From: Desulfitobacterium sp.
GTDB lineage: Bacteria > Bacillota > Desulfitobacteriia > Desulfitobacteriales > Desulfitobacteriaceae
DNA: 7,622 nucleotides
Assembly (NCBI GenBank): GCA_012799495.1
Contig: JAAZLD010000074.1
Coordinates: 1 to 7,622, forward strand
Direction: 5' to 3'
The translations under genes were made by a program, and so were the position numbers. How positions within the stretch are numbered: position 1 is the stretch's first letter; each line of letters opens with the position of its first letter. Positions 1-5,855 of this stretch are shown in pieces. The notes beneath the pieces are model-generated. The model did no database searches. It worked only from the letters and a program-made list of their open reading frames with translations, and had not been told where the DNA came from.

Positions 1-60
<60 letters not shown>

Positions 61-77
61 AAAATCCATCTGTATAT

Positions 78-106
78 ATCTTAGTTCGTATTTTCTGCCC
101 TGTCAA
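78..106 (-). promoter_or_regulatory. Sigma-A type promoter of tRNA-Phe
   Basis: On the minus strand a perfect -35 TTGACA (106-101) is separated by exactly 17 nt from a -10 TAAGAT (83-78). Transcription would start near 71, about 11 nt upstream of the tRNA 5' end. The -35 box directly abuts the T-rich tail of the terminator-like hairpin at 111-146, and the -10 lies inside the left arm of a longer inverted repeat. Confidence 0.8.
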
Positions 107-146
107 TAAAGTCCTACTAAAATTCTGGTAACAGATTTAGTAGAAC
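105..146 (-). terminator. Probable terminator after tRNA-Glu
   Basis: On the minus strand GTTCTACTAAA pairs with TTTAGTAGGAC (one G-U pair and small bulges). An inner TCTG/CAGA stem with loop TTAC caps it, so the hairpin spans 146-111. It is followed by the short T-rich tract TTTATT (110-105). The tract is weak for a rho-independent terminator. Its position between tRNA-Glu and the tRNA-Phe promoter supports the call. Confidence 0.5.
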
Positions 147-173
147 TACAAAAGACGAACTTAGATAAAAAGT

Positions 174-249
174 TGGTGACCCGTACGGGATTCGAACCCG
201 TGTTACCGCCGTGAAAGGGCGGTGTCTTAAACCACTTGACCAACGGGCC
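174..249 (-). tRNA. tRNA-Glu (UUC)
   Basis: A complete 76-nt cloverleaf can be folded. Acceptor GGCCCGT pairs with ACGGGTC (one G-U). The anticodon stem is CCGCC/GGCGG with loop CTTTCAC (anticodon TTC), and the T stem is ACGGG/CCCGT with loop TTCGAAT. The discriminator is A and the CCA end is encoded (176-174). It lies only 4 nt after the CCA of tRNA-Lys, so the two are almost certainly cut from one precursor. Confidence 0.97.
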
Positions 250-253
250 ACTA

Positions 254-329
254 TGGTGAGCCATCCGCGACTCGAACGCGGGACTCCCTGATTAAAAGTC
301 AGGTGCTCTACCGACTGAGCTAATGGCTC
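254..329 (-). tRNA. tRNA-Lys (UUU)
   Basis: A complete 76-nt cloverleaf can be folded. Acceptor GAGCCAT pairs perfectly with ATGGCTC, and the D arm is GCTC/GAGC. The anticodon stem is CCTGA/TCAGG with loop CTTTTAA (anticodon TTT), and the T stem is CCGCG/CGCGG with loop TTCGAGT. The CCA is encoded (256-254). It is the first tRNA of the Lys-Glu transcript. Confidence 0.97.
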
Positions 330-350
330 ATAACTCACTCACAAGTACGA

Positions 351-379
351 ATTGTACAGGATTCTCGTTAATTTGTCAA
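351..379 (-). promoter_or_regulatory. Sigma-A type promoter of the tRNA-Lys/tRNA-Glu operon
   Basis: On the minus strand a perfect -35 TTGACA (379-374) is followed after exactly 17 nt by a -10 TACAAT (356-351). The expected start is near 344, about 15 nt before the tRNA-Lys 5' end. I see no convincing terminator between the dnaB stop and this promoter, so readthrough from dnaB into the tRNAs is possible. Confidence 0.85.
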
Positions 380-411
380 TAACCTACAAAGATAAATATT
401 AAATTCTCTTT

Positions 412-1746
412 CTAAGCAGATATATGCTGACGTTCTAGGTTAACAAATTTCGTAAATTCTTTAAGAAAACCTAGTTCTACGGTACCTACAGGACCGTTAC
501 GATGTTTGGCGATGATAATCTCAGCAATTCCTTTTTTATCGGATTCCGGGTTATAGTATTCGTCCCGGTAAATAAAGGATATTACATCGGCATCTGCTTC
601 AATTGCGCCAGATTCAAGTAAGTCTGACATAATAGGGCGTTTATCTTGCCTTTGTTCTACCCCACGATTCAATTGGGAAAGTGCTATGACAGGAACATTC
701 AATTCTCGGGCGATTCCTTTTAAGCCACGGGAAATCTGAGCTACTTCTTGTTGTCTACTTTCTGCTCGCCGCCCTAAGGTCATAAGCTGTAAATAGTCTA
801 TAATTATCAGATCTAGCCCATGCTCCATTTTTAAGCGTCGTGCTTTGGACCGAAGTTCCCCTAAAGAGATTCCCACAGTATCATCGATAAAAATCGGTGC
901 TTCCGAAAGTGGTCCTACTGCCCGAGTGAGTTTGGGCCAATCTGTATCCAAGAGATTACCTGTCCGTACCCTTTGCTGATCCACCATTGCCTCAGAACAT
1001 AACATTCTTTGGACTAGCTGCTCCTTAGACATTTCTAAGCTGAATAAAGCCACAGAGGCATCGGCTCTTACTGCAGCATTTTGAGCCATATTAAGAACTA
1101 AAGCCGTTTTTCCCATAGAGGGTCGGGCAGCGATAATGATTAGATCCGAGGGTTGCCATCCTGAGGTCATATGATCTAATTCTGCAAAGAAAGTTGGTAC
1201 ACCTGTGATACTACCTTTATTAGCATATAGACTCTCAATCTTTTCAAAAGTGCTCAATAATATATTGCGAATTGATTCAAAGCCTTTTTTTACTTGGCGC
1301 TGAGATAGATCTAAGATCAGCTTTTCCGCTTCTTCTAACAACTCGGTAACTTCTTCACCAGCTTCATAGCCCTTTTCAGCAATTTGGCTAGAAGCACGGA
1401 TCAGTTGACGAAGGAGAGATTTTTCAAATACTATTTGTGCATAATAATTACAATTGATAGCGGAAGGGACAGATCTAGCTATCTGAGAAATAGTAGCGAT
1501 CCCTCCCACTTGATCTAGCCTACCTTTTTGCCGTAGATTTTCTGCTACACTGACTAGATCGATGGGATCTCCCTTTTCCGAAAGATCCCTGATTGCTTGG
1601 AAAATTTGGCGATGATTATCTCTATAAAAATCTTCTGGTTCTAATATTTCGAATACGGAACTCCCCACTTCCGGTTCAAGCATCAAAGCTCCTAGAACCG
1701 ATTGTTCCGCCTCTAAATTATGGGGAGGAACTTTGGTTAGTTCCAC
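412..1746 (-). CDS. dnaB: Replicative DNA helicase, DnaB family
   Basis: This is the ring-shaped ATP-driven 5'-3' helicase of the replication fork, called DnaC in Bacillus subtilis. The 444 residues are normal for the family. The N-terminal primase-interaction domain covers about residues 8-110, followed by a linker and the RecA-like motor from about 180. Visible motifs are Walker A ARPSMGKT (207-214), a catalytic-type Glu in SLEMS (E238), Walker B LIIIDY (313-318), and KHR near residue 414, which fits the arginine-finger region. The motif usually read as DLRESG is DLLESG here (L377). There is no intein. The start is GTG with AGGAGG (1760-1755) 8 nt upstream. It is the last gene of the cluster, 65 nt after rplI, a conserved pairing in Firmicutes. 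Confidence 0.97.
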   Translation of the reverse strand: MELTKVPPHNLEAEQSVLGALMLEPEVGSSVFEILEPEDFYRDNHRQIFQAIRDLSEKGDPIDLVSVAENLRQKGRLDQVGGIATISQIARSVPSAINCNYYAQIVFEKSLLRQLIRASSQIAEKGYEAGEEVTELLEEAEKLILDLSQRQVKKGFESIRNILLSTFEKIESLYANKGSITGVPTFFAELDHMTSGWQPSDLIIIAARPSMGKTALVLNMAQNAAVRADASVALFSLEMSKEQLVQRMLCSEAMVDQQRVRTGNLLDTDWPKLTRAVGPLSEAPIFIDDTVGISLGELRSKARRLKMEHGLDLIIIDYLQLMTLGRRAESRQQEVAQISRGLKGIARELNVPVIALSQLNRGVEQRQDKRPIMSDLLESGAIEADADVISFIYRDEYYNPESDKKGIAEIIIAKHRNGPVGTVELGFLKEFTKFVNLERQHISA

Positions 1747-1811
1747 TTCCTTCTCCTCCTAAAAACAGTGCAGTTTTAAAGGCGCTACTATAATTATAAA
1801 TACACTCTTAA

Positions 1812-2258
1812 CTACAATGCTTTAACATTGATTTTAAATTCTGCTGTTACTTCTGGATGAAGCTTGGCTTGCAGGGTATAAGTTCCTAATGCTTTAATAG
1901 GTTCTTTAATTTCGATTTTGCGACGATCAACTTCGATATTATATTTTTCCTTCAAAGATTCAGCAACTTCCTTGTTAGTAATGGAGCCAAAAAGTCTTCC
2001 GCCTTCTCCAGTCTTAGTAAAAAGATCTATAGTTAAGGAATTTAGCTTGTTAGCAAGGTTTTGCGCCTCTTGTTTCTCTTCTTCTCTTCTCTTTTCCTCG
2101 GCTGCCTTCTTAGCTTTTAGGTTTTTGAGATTACCAGGAGTCGCTTCAACGGCTAAACCTTTAGGAAGTAAATAGTTTCTGGCATAACCATCAGAAACTT
2201 CACAGACATCACCTTTTTTACCATGACTTTTCACATCTGCTTTTAAAATCACTTTCAT
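1812..2258 (-). CDS. rplI: Large-subunit ribosomal protein bL9
   Basis: bL9 binds 23S rRNA at the base of the L1 stalk and helps keep the reading frame. The 148 residues match the usual length. The N-terminal domain carries the family signature around residues 13-40 (GKKGDV, then GYARNYLLPKGLA). A charged, helix-forming connector rich in K and E spans about 41-75. The C-terminal domain contains GEGGRLFGSIT (84-94). The start is ATG with GGAGGG 6 nt upstream. It sits 36 nt after the DUF2232 gene and 65 nt before dnaB with no terminator between, so the genes are probably co-transcribed. In Bacillus gdpP lies directly upstream of rplI; it is absent here. Confidence 0.97.
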   Translation of the reverse strand: MKVILKADVKSHGKKGDVCEVSDGYARNYLLPKGLAVEATPGNLKNLKAKKAAEEKRREEEKQEAQNLANKLNSLTIDLFTKTGEGGRLFGSITNKEVAESLKEKYNIEVDRRKIEIKEPIKALGTYTLQAKLHPEVTAEFKINVKAL

Positions 2259-2294
2259 ATATATCCCTCCATTTTATACAACAAACAAATCAAC

Positions 2295-3251
2295 TTATTT
2301 CTTCTTCGGCTTTATAGGACGTTGACGGAAATCCAATACCATATCCAACAATCCCATAAAGATCAAGATAATAGCGGTAAATTGAAAGTAGAGAAAGCTA
2401 GTAAATAACAAAATAAATTTAAGGAAATTAGATATCCAGGGTTTTTGAAGAAAGGAAACGAAAATAGCGCTTCCCAAAACTAATGCTAACGCTCCAAATA
2501 CCAGCATAAAGTTGATACCAATGTTTTTTAGTATAATCCATTGAAAGATATCCCCCAATAGATAACTAGCAATGGCAAAATTCATGCCCCAGATTCCATA
2601 CCAAGGTAATCGCCATTCCGTAAAAGGACGATACTCCCAACCAACCTTTGGCTGCCAGCGTAAATAAAAGAGATATGTGACACCCCACTTAAGGAGTCCT
2701 CCAATAGCTGCTAAGCCCGGAGTTATCAATAATACTGTATTGAGAACTTGTTGGAAAAAACCTTCAACTTCTGCTTCGGATATTCCCTGTTGAACAAAAT
2801 TATCCAGCAAACCAGCTTCCCGATATTGTTCGATCATACTTTGGACAAGAAATTGGGTACTTTCTTGGGGAATACCTTGCCAATAATATAATAAAGTTGG
2901 GGCAGCCCCCAATGTTCCTGCAGTCACTAAACTCCAAAAAACCACTGTCCGATGGGGTAATCCCTTTTTTCTAACCCACAAGGTAGCAAGACCAGCCAAT
3001 GGTACATAACTCATATACATCAAAGAGCTAACTCCTGCGGTTATTATTGGGATCATATAACCAAAGACCAGGAGAAAGATAGAAATGTATTTCCCTTTAT
3101 TATCTTCTCTACCGCAAATATAAAAGAAGGCTAATAAAAGGGCAATATCTAGCATCCATCCCCATATTTGGAAAGTTACTCCCAGCCAAGGACCTGCTAC
3201 CAATATCAATAACCCCAAGAATTGCGCAGCATTTTTGTCACTAATGTACAT
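2295..3251 (-). CDS. DUF2232 / YybS-like multi-pass membrane protein
   Basis: This is a 318-residue integral membrane protein of unknown biochemical role. By eye there are about eight hydrophobic segments, near residues 9-29, 33-47, 55-93, 103-123, 168-196, 217-240, 246-268 and 274-303. A polar loop lies at about 124-166 and the C-terminal tail is basic (RPIKPKKK). The motif TEWRLPWY (211-218) before a membrane helix resembles the W-x-L-P feature I associate with YybS/DUF2232 proteins. The place in the cluster also fits, because yybS lies between rpsR and rplI in Bacillus. The start is ATG with a moderate GAGG 10 nt upstream. Substrate and partners cannot be read from the sequence. The family assignment rests on position and this motif. 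Confidence 0.75.
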   Translation of the reverse strand: MYISDKNAAQFLGLLILVAGPWLGVTFQIWGWMLDIALLLAFFYICGREDNKGKYISIFLLVFGYMIPIITAGVSSLMYMSYVPLAGLATLWVRKKGLPHRTVVFWSLVTAGTLGAAPTLLYYWQGIPQESTQFLVQSMIEQYREAGLLDNFVQQGISEAEVEGFFQQVLNTVLLITPGLAAIGGLLKWGVTYLFYLRWQPKVGWEYRPFTEWRLPWYGIWGMNFAIASYLLGDIFQWIILKNIGINFMLVFGALALVLGSAIFVSFLQKPWISNFLKFILLFTSFLYFQFTAIILIFMGLLDMVLDFRQRPIKPKKK

Positions 3252-3285
3252 CTATGTTATACCTCATTCTATTCTCGATTAAATT

Positions 3286-3588
3286 TTATTCATCAGGGGC
3301 TAAATAGCCTATTAGTAAGCTAATATCTCCCCACTGACTTTCTAACTTATTATAATCTTCTTCTTTCCATTCCTCTAAAATTTGCAAAAGTGTACGATCT
3401 AGTTTTGAAAAATCATATCCTAAACGACGAGCTAGTAAATAGCATATAGAGACAGTTTCTGCTAATCCTTTAAGAATATCTCCTTCCAGTCCTTTAAGAG
3501 ATCCTTCCTGATAAGTCCATTGAGCTTTGAGCATGTCCACTTTCAGTTTTTCAATAGCCTTTAACCCTTTTACAACATCCACTTCCAT
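3286..3588 (-). CDS. MazG-like protein (PF12643-type), small
   Basis: The product is a 100-residue, mainly helical, acidic protein resembling the short MazG-like family found in Clostridia. Visible features are an N-terminal helix rich in K, L and E (about 5-22), a central stretch EGDILKGLAETVSICYLLARRLGYD (in pieces: E35-D37, E44, then LLARRLG at 51-57), and an acidic C-terminal half. Classical MazG enzymes hydrolyse nucleoside triphosphates through ExxE and ExxD motifs. I do not see a full set, so activity is doubtful. A TTG at 3621 could add 11 residues, but GGGAGG (3604-3599) lies within that extension, 10 nt before the ATG at 3588, so I chose the ATG. It is probably the first gene of the cluster that ends with dnaB. 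Confidence 0.65.
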   Translation of the reverse strand: MEVDVVKGLKAIEKLKVDMLKAQWTYQEGSLKGLEGDILKGLAETVSICYLLARRLGYDFSKLDRTLLQILEEWKEEDYNKLESQWGDISLLIGYLAPDE

Positions 3589-3598
3589 TACGGGTAAA

Positions 3599-3604
3599 CC
3601 TCCC
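3599..3604 (-). promoter_or_regulatory. Ribosome binding site that decides the MazG-like start
   Basis: GGGAGG on the minus strand lies 10 nt before the ATG at 3588-3586. It would be inside the coding sequence if the upstream TTG at 3621 were used, and that TTG has no good Shine-Dalgarno of its own. This favours the shorter 100-residue product. Confidence 0.6.
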
Positions 3605-3696
3605 GTCTTAATATTATTCAAGAATATATTTACCTGTTCTAGAACTGTTCGCTAATCCTAGCTAATTTTCCTCCTTTGGAGAGGATGCTTAAAGGG

Positions 3697-3725
3697 ATTA
3701 CACTACACTCAAAATCCCAGTTAAA
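3697..3725 (-). promoter_or_regulatory. Possible promoter for the MazG-DUF2232-rplI-dnaB cluster
   Basis: Within the 202-nt gap after rpsR, on the minus strand, TTTAAC (725-720 of 3.7 kb, i.e. 3725-3720) is 17 nt from TGTAAT (3702-3697). The -10 matches consensus at 5 of 6 positions and the -35 at only 3 of 6. The terminator just upstream makes some promoter here likely. This pair is the best I can find, but it is weak. Confidence 0.3.
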
Positions 3726-3758
3726 AATATTTATTCCAAAAATTCATTACAAAGATGC

Positions 3759-3784
3759 AAAAAGAGAGGAGCTCCGCTCCCCCC
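3759..3784 (-). terminator. Rho-independent terminator after rpsR
   Basis: On the minus strand GGGGGGAGC (3784-3776), loop GGA, then GCTCCTCTC (3772-3764) form a 9-bp stem that includes G-U pairs, followed by TTTTT (3763-3759). The hairpin begins 6 nt after the rpsR stop codon. It closes the rpsF-ssb-rpsR transcript and separates it from the MazG-like gene. Confidence 0.85.
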
Positions 3785-3790
3785 TTAATT

Positions 3791-4021
3791 TTAATCTACG
3801 ATATAAGGCAATAACGCAATGTGACGTGCTCTCTTAATAGCTTTAGTCACTTGGCGTTGATGTTTTGCACAATTACCAGAGATACGGCGAGGTAAAATCT
3901 TGCCACGCTCTGTGATATATTTGCGGATTTTATGAGTATCTTTGTAATCGATATATTCCACTTTATCCACACAGAAGCTGCATACCCTTCTTCTCGGGCG
4001 GCGTCCTCTATCACGTCTCAT
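3791..4021 (-). CDS. rpsR: Small-subunit ribosomal protein bS18, zinc-binding type
   Basis: bS18 pairs with bS6 on the 30S platform. The 76 residues carry the family core IDYKD (24-28), RGKILPRR (39-46) and AIKRAR near the C-terminus. A CxxC at 14-17 and CxxH at 51-54 form the metal-binding (C+) pattern; the B. subtilis S18, as I recall it, lacks these ligands. A GTG at 4030 could add three residues, but the Shine-Dalgarno GGGAG (4034-4030) overlaps that codon and is 8 nt from the ATG at 4021, so I chose the ATG. It follows ssb by about 19 nt and ends the rpsF-ssb-rpsR operon. Confidence 0.97.
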   Translation of the reverse strand: MRRDRGRRPRRRVCSFCVDKVEYIDYKDTHKIRKYITERGKILPRRISGNCAKHQRQVTKAIKRARHIALLPYIVD

Positions 4022-4040
4022 AATATTCACTCCCTTTCAG

Positions 4041-4448
4041 CTAGAATGGGATATCGTCATCTAAACTTACTTCATGACCATAAGTCCCTACATTACTGGC
4101 TCCATAATTACTGGAACTAGGCCCGCTATCTTTAGGACTGAGGAACCGGACATTTTCACCGATCACTTCAGTAACCCAACGGCGTTGCCCATCTTGAGTG
4201 TCATAGGAACGAACTTGTATTCGTCCATCAACTGCTGCCAATTTACCTTTAGCAAGATAATTAGCGCACAGTTCAGCCAGTTGTCTATATACAACACATG
4301 GAATAAAGTCTGTCTCACGTTCCCCTTGAGCATTTTTAAAGTTACGGTCTACAGCTAAGGTAAAACTAGCCACCGCAACACCATTAGGGGTATAACGTAA
4401 CTCGGGGTCTTTCGTTAGACGACCGATAAGAACTACTCGGTTCAACAT
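4041..4448 (-). CDS. ssb: Single-stranded DNA-binding protein
   Basis: SSB coats single-stranded DNA as a tetramer and recruits replication and repair enzymes. The OB fold covers about residues 1-105, starting MLNRVVLIGRLTKDPELRYT as in Bacillus SsbA. DNA-contacting aromatics expected by homology include F48, Y54 (Trp in B. subtilis SsbA) and W91. A short Ser/Gly/Asn-rich linker (about 106-127) leads to the acidic tip DDDIPF, the partner-protein docking site. At 135 residues the linker is shorter than in many SSBs. GGGAGG precedes the ATG at good spacing. It lies 15 nt after rpsF, in the conserved rpsF-ssb-rpsR order that couples SSB to ribosomal protein expression. Confidence 0.97.
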   Translation of the reverse strand: MLNRVVLIGRLTKDPELRYTPNGVAVASFTLAVDRNFKNAQGERETDFIPCVVYRQLAELCANYLAKGKLAAVDGRIQVRSYDTQDGQRRWVTEVIGENVRFLSPKDSGPSSSNYGASNVGTYGHEVSLDDDIPF

Positions 4449-4463
4449 CTTAACCCCTCCCTA

Positions 4464-4751
4464 CTAATCATCTTTTCTAATGGTCAAGAAACGTAGAATA
4501 GGATCGGAAATTTTCATAACCCTCTCTACTTCTTGCGCTGTACGAGCTTCACCATTGAAGTTCATCAGGACATAAAATCCTTCCCGAAGATCATCAATTT
4601 CGTAAGCTAAACGGCGTTTGCCCCACTTATCAACAGTTACATCAGTTCCACCGTTAGTAGTAACAACTTCGGTGAACCTTTCAACTATGGAAGCAACAGC
4701 CTCATCATCCAATTCAGGACGGACGATGTACAAAATTTCGTACGCTTTCAT
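4464..4751 (-). CDS. rpsF: Small-subunit ribosomal protein bS6
   Basis: bS6 assembles with bS18 on the 30S platform. The 95 residues are normal for the family. Signatures are YEILYIVRPEL (4-14), KWGKRRLAYEI (42-52), REGFYVLMNF (56-65) and the C-terminal ERVMKISDPILRFLT. The start is ATG with GGGGAGG about 7 nt upstream. It is the first gene of the rpsF-ssb-rpsR operon, driven by the promoter at 4816-4844. The 5' leader can form a hairpin that would trap the Shine-Dalgarno, consistent with feedback by the S6:S18 complex as known in other bacteria. Confidence 0.97.
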   Translation of the reverse strand: MKAYEILYIVRPELDDEAVASIVERFTEVVTTNGGTDVTVDKWGKRRLAYEIDDLREGFYVLMNFNGEARTAQEVERVMKISDPILRFLTIRKDD

Positions 4752-4758
4752 GCTTGCA

Positions 4759-4789
4759 CCTCCCCTCGGACTTTGGCCCCTTTACGGAG
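4759..4789 (-). promoter_or_regulatory. Candidate S6:S18-responsive leader hairpin of rpsF
   Basis: In the rpsF 5' leader, CTCC (4789-4786) can pair with GGAG of the Shine-Dalgarno (4763-4760). Inside, GGGC/GTCC form a 4-bp stem with loop CAAA. The 3' side of the internal loop holds a CCG triplet just before the Shine-Dalgarno. A CCG-containing internal loop in the rpsF leader is the published hallmark of the S6:S18 autoregulatory element. The stems here are short, so the match is suggestive only. Confidence 0.4.
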
Positions 4790-4815
4790 CAGGGAATCAT
4801 ATCATACATTTCGTT

Positions 4816-4844
4816 ATTATAACATGAAGATTCTCTCATGTAAA
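4816..4844 (-). promoter_or_regulatory. Strong sigma-A promoter of the rpsF operon
   Basis: On the minus strand TTTACA (4844-4839) is followed after 17 nt by a perfect TATAAT (4821-4816), with an extended -10 TG one base upstream. The start would be near 4809, giving a leader of about 57 nt. The -35 box consists of the last Phe and Thr codons of the SGNH gene. A CATGA-N8-TCATG dyad (4840-4823) fills the spacer. Confidence 0.85.
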
Positions 4845-5855
4845 ATAATTATTTTCAATTAAATAGTTAATTAAATGGTTGTTCATAATTTTAACACCGG
4901 AATAATTGAGATGAGAGCGATCCCGGAAATTCTCATCTTTGATCAACTGTTCTTTTTCATTGATTATATTATAATCCAAATACTCTACCTGATATTTATC
5001 AGCGATGTTTTGTATTGTTTCATGAGTTTCTTTATAGTTCTCCACGGCCTGCATATAGGTAGGGCAGAGTGGAGAAGTAACCAGCAAGACCTCTATATTC
5101 CTTTCTTGACATAACTGAATAGATTTCTCTAAATAATAGGCCTGACTTCCTTCCTCTGTATTTAAGGGATCCATAACTATGGGCCCTGTCCGAGCTAAAT
5201 GCTCCTTTAAGTCTTTAGAGTCAAAAATTGTACTGCTATAAACATACCCATTTTCTTTGTAATAGCGATAGGGACTTTTTACAGGACCCTGGATATTTTT
5301 AAGAAAAGTCGATATATCTCCACGATACCAATAACTCTTAAATTGATAGAGTACCTGGTCTTTAAGACTTAGAGCATCTTTAAATAAGGCCTTGCTAATA
5401 CTTTTATCCTGAATTAACTCCATATTTTCCACTGCCTGTTTCGGATAATAATCAGTACCCATGACAGCCCAATACACTTCAAAGACAACCAACTTAGGTT
5501 GTTGGGTTTGCAGGACATGCTGCAGGATATAGTACCCTGTTTGAGGTTTTTGAGCAGCTGTCCCTAAGTTAAAAGATTCTATATTTAAGGCCTGATCAAA
5601 TATTTCTGGATCAAAACTCTCCATGGCATGGGAAGAACCACTAAAAACTAAATCTAAAGAATAATCTTCTTTATTATATAAATCATCCCACATGAGTTTT
5701 GTGTGAAAACCGCTATTAAGATTGTAATTATGCATATATGTAAAAATACTACCTATTATAAACTCTAAAATGAAAAACCCTAAGATAAATAAAACTATTT
5801 TCGACAAAAAGTTCTTTCTAGAATTGGACATAGATAAATTGAGTTTCACTATCAT
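4836..5855 (-). CDS. Membrane-anchored SGNH/GDSL-like protein, partner of an MBOAT acyltransferase
   Basis: The 339-residue protein has one N-terminal membrane anchor (about 18-39) and a long domain expected outside the membrane. GSSH at 73-76 matches the SGNH block I, so Ser75 is the likely nucleophile. DRSHLN (312-317) supplies the block V Asp312 and His315. NLG at 97-99 and the strand VVFEVYW (123-129) are consistent with this fold. It resembles DUF1574/AlgJ-like proteins that finish O-acyl transfer begun by MBOAT partners, or DltD in D-alanylation. The acceptor polymer is unknown. The start overlaps the MBOAT gene by 38 nt, which implies translational coupling. GTG at 5849 or ATG at 5831 are alternatives, since GGGGG is only 3 nt from the ATG at 5855. 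Confidence 0.8.
   Translation of the reverse strand: MIVKLNLSMSNSRKNFLSKIVLFILGFFILEFIIGSIFTYMHNYNLNSGFHTKLMWDDLYNKEDYSLDLVFSGSSHAMESFDPEIFDQALNIESFNLGTAAQKPQTGYYILQHVLQTQQPKLVVFEVYWAVMGTDYYPKQAVENMELIQDKSISKALFKDALSLKDQVLYQFKSYWYRGDISTFLKNIQGPVKSPYRYYKENGYVYSSTIFDSKDLKEHLARTGPIVMDPLNTEEGSQAYYLEKSIQLCQERNIEVLLVTSPLCPTYMQAVENYKETHETIQNIADKYQVEYLDYNIINEKEQLIKDENFRDRSHLNYSGVKIMNNHLINYLIENNYFT

Larger units (their letters stand above)
77..167. repeat. Imperfect 18-bp inverted repeat nested around a hairpin
   Basis: The stretch 77-94 and the reverse complement of 150-167 agree at 16 of 18 positions (shared core AGTTCGT). The arms are 55 bp apart and enclose the independent hairpin at 111-146. The left arm covers the -10 box of the tRNA-Phe promoter. 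The function is unknown; a processing stem between tRNA-Glu and tRNA-Phe transcripts or a small palindromic element are both possible. Confidence 0.6.

Noticed and set aside
117..338. Minus-strand open frame of 73 codons over the tRNA cluster
   Set aside because: It runs through tRNA-Lys and tRNA-Glu, which fold as complete cloverleaves with encoded CCA; the frame is a by-product of tRNA sequence.
380..411. AAAGA/TCTTT hairpin as a terminator for dnaB
   Set aside because: The stem is almost all A-T, has bulges and a large loop, and no T tract follows.
1747..1811. TATAAT in the rplI-dnaB gap as a promoter for dnaB
   Set aside because: No -35-like hexamer is present at 15-19 nt and there is no extended -10; a lone TATAAT is common in AT-rich sequence.
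1918..2175. Plus-strand open frame of 85 codons opposite rplI
   Set aside because: It is antisense to a fully conserved bL9 gene, has no recognisable family and no ribosome binding site that stands out.
3685..3837. Plus-strand frame of about 50 codons preceded by GGAGAGG
   Set aside because: It begins in the gap after rpsR but runs through the terminator hairpin and into rpsR antisense; the purine-rich site is the complement of a hairpin and the product looks like no known protein.
4074..4358. Plus-strand open frame of 94 codons opposite ssb
   Set aside because: It is antisense to a conserved SSB gene and shows no family resemblance.
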